Part shown: positions 61,850 through 64,000 of the stretch, one piece after another
How positions within the stretch are numbered: the stretch's first letter is position 1
Layout: every line of letters starts with the position of its first letter
NCBI RefSeq assembly: GCF_000149955.1
Contig: NC_030994.1
Location: 1,404,151 to 1,468,150 of the forward strand
Direction of reading: 5' to 3'
Origin: Fusarium oxysporum f. sp. lycopersici 4287
Taxonomy: Eukaryota > Ascomycota > Sordariomycetes > Hypocreales > Nectriaceae
DNA length: 64,000 nt
Made by a program: the position numbers and the translations under genes
The notes under the pieces: model-generated
The model's database searches: none
Told to the model about the DNA's origin: nothing
Seen by the model: the letters and a program-made list of their open reading frames with translations, nothing else

Positions 61850-63659
61850 GTCTCGTCTTTCGTGTTGTACTGTGAGGTTCCTCAGAAGAATAGTCCAGTT
61901 TCGAAATTGTAAATAGATGCCGAGAATTTCTGTGGTAGACTAGTAGACGTTGCACCCCTATTTCATTCGACGCCTTGAAGTGGAGTTTTCCTGTCGCAAA
62001 GAGTCCGCGTATAGGTCAAGGTCGGTCTAGGAAGGACGGAAGTCGCAAATGGTGACGAGTCGTTGTAGAGAGAAAAAGGAACGTGTTTCTTGCTCAATCT
62101 GTACGGCTCTTCTCCCGTATTTCAATGCAACGAAGAGATAAAGACGAAAATGGGAAGCAGAAGAAGAGCAATGAAGGAGAGTCGCGGATTGTGCGGGATC
62201 GTCGCGTGCTGGAAAGTTGTATTAGAGGGAGATGCTAGTGGATAGTGGAGGTTGAGATTTTAAGGTGGCTAAGCCGAGGCGGGAAGGGATCTGATGATTG
62301 GTCAGATTGGGAAATATGGGGGACTTACCTGACTTGGCTTGCCTTCCATCTCCATTCCGTCCATCATCTCAACGCCCGAAGCACTGTAAGCCAGTGCCAC
62401 GCTGTTTGATGTTCTGTTATGCAGATGCCACTGGAATAGTTGTAGATTTTATATAAATGCACATGAAACTCATATTTAAGCTTATTGCGATAGAGTTTAA
62501 CGGACCTGTTTCCCCCGGATTTACGTATATTTCTTCCTGTCGCACATGGCTTCGAATTCTTCCTCAGCCCCTCTACAAGCAGTCAACTTCCCACAATGTG
62601 GAGAACAGATAGGCCTCCTGGCTCCGTGGGCTCCAAAATTGAGATTATCCAAGGGTCTCTCAGAGGATCTCATTACCTGCAGAGCTGACTTTAATGTGGC
62701 GTTCGGTGACCCGCGGAGTCCATTGTTGTTCTGGGAACAGATACAGAGTAGGTAATTATCATTCCTTGACCGCTCCATGAGCTCTCCCGCTGGGTAATCT
62801 TGTGATATCGATTTCACCATAATTTGTCTGATATTCTGCTTGATGCATCGTCATATAATGATTGCGGGGCCATACAAACTCTAAAAATTCAATCCAAGTT
62901 TTTCTTAATCTCCGTGCCAGGCATAACATCCAATGTAAACATGTGAAGGAACGTGGTGCGATAGTGCAATCATCCCCTATCCCCCTATCGCTATCATCAT
63001 CCCATCTGCCATGATTCATGTCCTCTCCTCTCCCGAGCTTGCCGAGAATTGATGTTTTTCGCTTTGGCACGGGATTGTCTCAAGTCCATTCTCATTTGCA
63101 GGCGTTGCAGCTGACATGCATCACTACGTCATGCCGAACGTTATTTTCTATTTCAACCGTCAGCAAATGTAACCTCCAAACATTCTTCTCAACAGCCTCC
63201 GCTTACGAGGGGCATCAAATGGTTTGAGGCACCAGAGTTCATGTTTCCTGTCATTGCTAAAGAATATGTCCCTATGGTTGCACAACCGTTGATTTCATCT
63301 TATTGTTCTTATATAGTATATTTACCACAGTAACACACGCCATATTCGGGCATGTCCTTTTCAGGCGAAAAGGCCATTCTGACTATGAGTATCCATGTAT
63401 ACTTCCAATAGAGCATCTTGATTCTGCCCAATCCATTAATGCCGTTTCCCTCTTTCAAGGTCGACCCATCTAGTATATGTAGGATCCAATCCCAAGCATG
63501 GCGCCCATGTCTGTCCCCTCCCATCCCGTAGATATACACGCGAAACTCTACTACACTCATTCCTGGGGTATCATTCGTATAAATCATCCAGATGCTCATC
63601 AAAACAGAGAGCAGAAAACAACGCCTCGCTAAGTGCACAGCTATCAACACAAAGTGTTC
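61850..63659. other. Intergenic region upstream of lag1
   Basis: 1.8 kb containing the lag1 leader and promoter and the 3' UTR of the gene at the right edge. Short frames (such as 62521-62820 minus) show no features. Confidence 0.45.
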
Positions 63660-64000
63660 TCAACTCGTCCGGTGGAGACCCGATGAGTCCGAATCTTGCC
63701 TCCGATGATCCAATGATGACCTGCCCGATAGTGATCCATCGTCAGAATCATCATAGTAATCTTCGTCGGGGGCCATTCTCGGTCGAACACCCCGCCATAG
63801 TGGTGGGTTGTTCGGTGGGATCGGCCCATCGCCTTGGCTGCCTGAGAACGCGCTTCGACTCCTGTCTAGTTGTGTAATTTCTCCTGTTGCGTCTCGCGAT
63901 GCGTTGCTAGGACTGTTCGTACTCCTGTTTTGGGACGTAAAAGGTTCCCGACCTGGCGAGCCCTGCTCTGCTGTGTTGAGCTCTTCTTCCTCGAGCACCT
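63660..64000 (-). CDS. C-terminal end of an unidentified protein (partial)
   Basis: The frame is open from the right window edge down to a stop at 63660, giving about 113 residues. There is no credible start, so the gene begins beyond the window. The visible part is hydrophilic and disordered: many Ser, Asp and Arg, a Pro-rich patch (DGPIPPNNPPLWRGVRP), an acidic run (DEDYYDDSDD) and a Ser/Arg end. That is typical of a long regulatory tail. I do not recognise the family. The coding call rests on the open frame, its low-complexity but protein-like composition and lack of stops; an intron could still lie inside. Confidence 0.5.
   Translation of the reverse strand, partial: VLEEEELNTAEQGSPGREPFTSQNRSTNSPSNASRDATGEITQLDRSRSAFSGSQGDGPIPPNNPPLWRGVRPRMAPDEDYYDDSDDGSLSGRSSLDHRRQDSDSSGLHRTS

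Overview
The window is nuclear DNA of a filamentous ascomycete. The short GT-AG introns (about 50-90 nt), CTRAY branch points, a trifunctional TrpC fused in the order glutaminase-IGPS-PRAI, a DUF3716 protein and close resemblance of many proteins to Sordariomycete families point to a Fusarium-like member of the Nectriaceae. That species assignment is an inference. All splice sites were predicted by eye from reading-frame continuity.

Layout. 1.1-19.4 kb is gene-dense: tim9 (mitochondrial import chaperone), nup188 (nuclear pore), trpC (tryptophan biosynthesis, divergent from nup188), a BRCT-domain protein, use1 (ER SNARE), cwc21 (spliceosome), cdc123 (eIF2 assembly, divergent from cwc21) and a DUF3716 protein. 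21.3-22.6 kb holds a group I G-alpha gene. 22.6-30.0 kb has no gene I can recognise. 30.0-40.3 kb holds an Smr-domain protein (interrupted by a 271-base N gap), a seven-helix membrane protein, kti12, cdc48 and a small orphan gene. 40.3-54.4 kb is a second gene-free stretch of 14 kb. 54.4-64 kb holds an HMT1-type ABC transporter, a ceramide synthase and the 3' end of a gene that runs off the right edge.

The genes are mostly single-copy housekeeping genes with no shared pathway. I see no operon-like cluster, secondary-metabolite cluster, transposon, tRNA, rRNA or CRISPR array.

The most interesting signal is in the DUF3716 gene. Its reading frame is cut by one in-frame TAG (18968-18970) and then stays open for 142 more codons, with clear protein-level character. 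The A of this TAG is the first base of a three-base hairpin loop, closed by a seven-pair stem, with U immediately 5'. That is the context described for stage-specific A-to-I mRNA editing in Fusarium and related fungi, which would turn UAG into UGG (Trp). A cryptic 66-nt intron or a plain nonsense mutation are the competing explanations.
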